Of a stretch of 64,000 nucleotides of DNA, positions 62,253 to 64,000 are shown one piece after another. Origin of the DNA: CAZOKZ01 sp964580585 (lineage in GTDB: Bacteria > Sumerlaeota > Sumerlaeia > SLMS01 > JAHLLQ01); NCBI GenBank assembly GCA_964580585.1, contig CAZOKZ010000005.1, positions 1 to 64,000 of the forward strand, written 5' to 3'. The notes below the pieces were generated by a model. That model was given only the letters and a program-made list of their open reading frames with translations, had not been told where the DNA came from and made no database searches. The position numbers were made by a program, and so were the translations under genes. The first letter of the stretch is position 1. The number at the start of each line of letters is the position of its first letter.

Positions 62253-64000
62253 CTATTGCGTTCTTGCCGTTTCGATCAGCACCGCTCCCACCACATCGAG
62301 CACCGGCACCATCATCCGCAGTTCCCCGTTCGTCAGATCCCAGTCCACTTCACGTGGCTCTGCCAATGCCGGGTGATCGGGTGTAACATACAACACGCGT
62401 ATCGGACGGTTTTTTTCCGTCCACGGCAGTCGAATTTCCTGATTTTCCAATGGTGGCGGTAAACTGGCGACCTTCGTCCAGGTGCGATTTTTCTCCAGAT
62501 GCAACAACGTCAGCGCAACGTTGCCATCCGCATTTCGGAATCCACGCACCAGACAATCGGGCAAGTCCACACGCACCGGCATGTTCTCTACATCGGGCCC
62601 ATGGTTCCAGCCAAACAACATCGCGTCGAACTGATTGTAGTTATGGATGGTATCATAGTTGTCTTTCAACATCGGCACCGCATCCGGATAATACAACGAC
62701 TTCAGAGCCTTCATCGCATACGAGCGTTCGTCAGGTTCCCCCACCACCATCACGGTTCCGCCACCCGTAATCGCCGCGCCCAGCACAAGACGAAGATTGG
62801 CGTTCGGCCAACGTTCACGCGCCGGTTCCATCGAAGCGGGATAAAGCTTCAATACCAGTCGTTTATTGTCATATTCTCCGCGATGACGATAGGCCATGTC
62901 GGCCAATCCCTTGATGGTACGCTCGTGCGACGGCCAGACCTCGACAAAGAGGAAATCCACTTTCGGCGCAATTTCCTGGATACCGTTTTCATCCACACAA
63001 TTGTAGGTCAATATCCCGCGATCGCCATTCGCTCGCACCAACTGGCGCGCTTCCTCGACAAAACCAGCCAGGATTTCGTTCAGCGGTGTATCGTCATAAG
63101 AACTGCCGCCAGCGAAATAACGATGTCCAACGCTGTGACCGTACGAATCGATTTCGAGACCGTCGAAATTCACCAAATCGCGTTCTCCGTCCCCGCCCGA
63201 GATCGTACGAGCGAACTCCTCCATCACAAAATGTCGCCAACGCGATCCCGGGTGAATCGCCATCAGGTGAAACCAGTAGCCTTTACCGCTGGATTCGGCA
63301 TTTTCGCGCGTGGTGATTCCTCCATTGAAAACCAATTGCTCTCCACCGCGGTCTGTCATCGGGAAAGGATACTGTTGGAACACGCTCTTCGAGGCAGAAT
63401 AAGCGGCTACATACGCCAACGACAAAATCCCGCGTTCGCGATTCGCGTCGATTTTCTTCTGAATGTCTTCCACATGAATTTCTTTATCGTGGAAGGGCTC
63501 GTTGTAATAAGTTTTCTTGGTCGGTGCATAGTTTCCGTGCGCCGGAAAATAGTCGTAATATTCGACAGCGTTGATGCCCAGGTCCGAGAACATTTCGGCC
63601 TTGGCCTCATAATTTTCCGCCACGCGATCCCACAGGGTATAAAACCCATACCGCACATCCGCGGCGCGATTTTTCGTCACCGTTATAACACATGGCGTTC
63701 CGACGTTTCGACGCTGTCCATCCAGGTAAATTTGCAATTTAATCAGGTAAGCGCCTTCCGGGACATCCAACTTCAATGGAATGTTCAAGTAAGAACTCGA
63801 CGCCGATTCGTAAGCTTTCTTCCAGATCGATTCGCCCGCCGGGGTTTCCAACTCCAGATCGATTCGGCCCTGGTATGGTGAAATGGCGTCCGCGTAAGTA
63901 ATCGTCAGAATGTTATCTTCATTGGGTGCGACGGTATTTTTCCGCAGCGATATTTTCTTCAATAATGGTTCGCTTGCATTCAAATCCCGCAATGGACGCA
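62253..64000 (-). CDS. GH66-like (dextranase-type) protein, N-terminally partial
   Basis: The frame is open to the right edge, so the true start is outside the window; a TTG at 63992 is the first possible start seen. A beta-sandwich N-domain (about 1-110 of the visible part, ending VITVTKN) leads into a TIM barrel: RYGFYTLWDRVAENYEAKAEMFSDLGINAVEYYDYFPAHG. Putative catalytic acids lie in VNFDGLEIDSYGHSVG (Asp) and FLFVEVWPSH (Glu). A C-terminal beta domain (PVRVDLPDCLVRGFRNADGNVALTLLHL) follows. This is the GH66 dextranase/cycloisomaltooligosaccharide layout, so an alpha-glucan hydrolase is likely. One exact decamer (63185) encodes GDGE. Confidence 0.8.
   Translation of the reverse strand, partial: RPLRDLNASEPLLKKISLRKNTVAPNEDNILTITYADAISPYQGRIDLELETPAGESIWKKAYESASSSYLNIPLKLDVPEGAYLIKLQIYLDGQRRNVGTPCVITVTKNRAADVRYGFYTLWDRVAENYEAKAEMFSDLGINAVEYYDYFPAHGNYAPTKKTYYNEPFHDKEIHVEDIQKKIDANRERGILSLAYVAAYSASKSVFQQYPFPMTDRGGEQLVFNGGITTRENAESSGKGYWFHLMAIHPGSRWRHFVMEEFARTISGGDGERDLVNFDGLEIDSYGHSVGHRYFAGGSSYDDTPLNEILAGFVEEARQLVRANGDRGILTYNCVDENGIQEIAPKVDFLFVEVWPSHERTIKGLADMAYRHRGEYDNKRLVLKLYPASMEPARERWPNANLRLVLGAAITGGGTVMVVGEPDERSYAMKALKSLYYPDAVPMLKDNYDTIHNYNQFDAMLFGWNHGPDVENMPVRVDLPDCLVRGFRNADGNVALTLLHLEKNRTWTKVASLPPPLENQEIRLPWTEKNRPIRVLYVTPDHPALAEPREVDWDLTNGELRMMVPVLDVVGAVLIETARTQ

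Noticed and set aside
62499..63881. Plus-strand open frame of about 460 codons opposite the GH66-like gene
   Set aside because: Antisense shadow; the minus strand has a coherent TIM-barrel sequence.
1..64000. tRNA, rRNA, CRISPR arrays, transposases, phage or restriction genes
   Set aside because: I looked for cloverleaf ends, direct-repeat arrays and typical protein motifs on both strands and saw none; a covariance-model search would be decisive for small RNAs.

Overview
The window looks like chromosome from an uncultured Gram-negative bacterium. Outer-membrane biology is plentiful: a Wza-type export lipoprotein, an LptF/LptG permease, two secretins and many lipobox lipoproteins. A run of 100 N inside a repeat-rich gene marks a scaffolded assembly. 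GC content is moderate, with an AT-rich patch at about 13.1-16.4 kb. The prepilin leader, the futalosine-pathway menaquinone gene and the large SdrD/NHL, CarboxypepD and DUF11 surface proteins fit poorly characterised phyla such as Sumerlaeota or Hydrogenedentota. That placement is a guess from style, not a demonstrated assignment. I found no tRNA, rRNA, CRISPR array, transposase or phage genes.

Layout. 1-2.5 kb (minus): exopolysaccharide export and initiation (Wzz-like, Wza-like, sugar-phosphate transferase). 2.7-9.4 kb (minus): a giant secreted protein with about eleven SdrD-B-like repeats and an NHL-type propeller region, interrupted by the N gap. 9.7-16.4 kb (plus): a glycosidase-like lipoprotein, a Wzx-type flippase, a GT2 and a double GT4 glycosyltransferase. 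16.7-21.3 kb (minus): an RND/MMPL exporter with two lipoproteins. 21.7-24.9 kb (plus): an NtrB/NtrC-type two-component pair. 24.9-29.3 kb (minus): a tightly coupled four-gene set of thioester-reductase-like SDR, SCP2-AMP-ligase fusion, class III aminotransferase and alpha/beta hydrolase. 29.5-30.9 kb (plus): MqnD and a cupin. 30.9-33.4 kb (minus): a polytopic membrane protein and an exported aldo-keto reductase. 33.8-37.3 kb (plus): an NrtABD-like ABC importer with a MITE-like repeat between its first two genes. 37.5-41.7 kb (plus): a lipoprotein and tandem secretins. 42.2-49.5 kb: a class IV-like deacetylase, an ArsC/Spx-like protein, an LptF/G permease, a 1045-residue repeat protein, a prepilin and a small membrane protein. 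49.5-53.5 kb: a SpoIIE-type phosphatase with a membrane protein, diverging from a 7TM histidine kinase. 53.5-56.3 kb: an AlgI-type O-acyltransferase with an SGNH partner. 56.4-58.4 kb: a nitric-oxide-response operon (truncated haemoglobin, ferredoxin-reductase, NsrR, 39-residue membrane protein) behind a candidate NsrR operator. 58.7-64 kb: a DUF11 lipoprotein, a CrtI-type oxidoreductase and a GH66-like protein running off the window.

The most striking signal is at DNA level. The decamer GGGGACGGAG (reverse CTCCGTCCCC) occurs about 25 times exactly, where roughly 0.1-0.2 would be expected by chance. It lies inside genes in several reading frames, is densest in the 24.9-28.2 kb operon, and forms two intergenic inverted pairs. 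That is the behaviour of uptake-signal or REP-type repeats.

A second theme is a possible lipid-tailoring and export locus at 16.7-29.3 kb: acyl activation, reduction, transamination and hydrolysis next to an RND/MMPL exporter and a sigma-54-type regulator. Its product is unknown.
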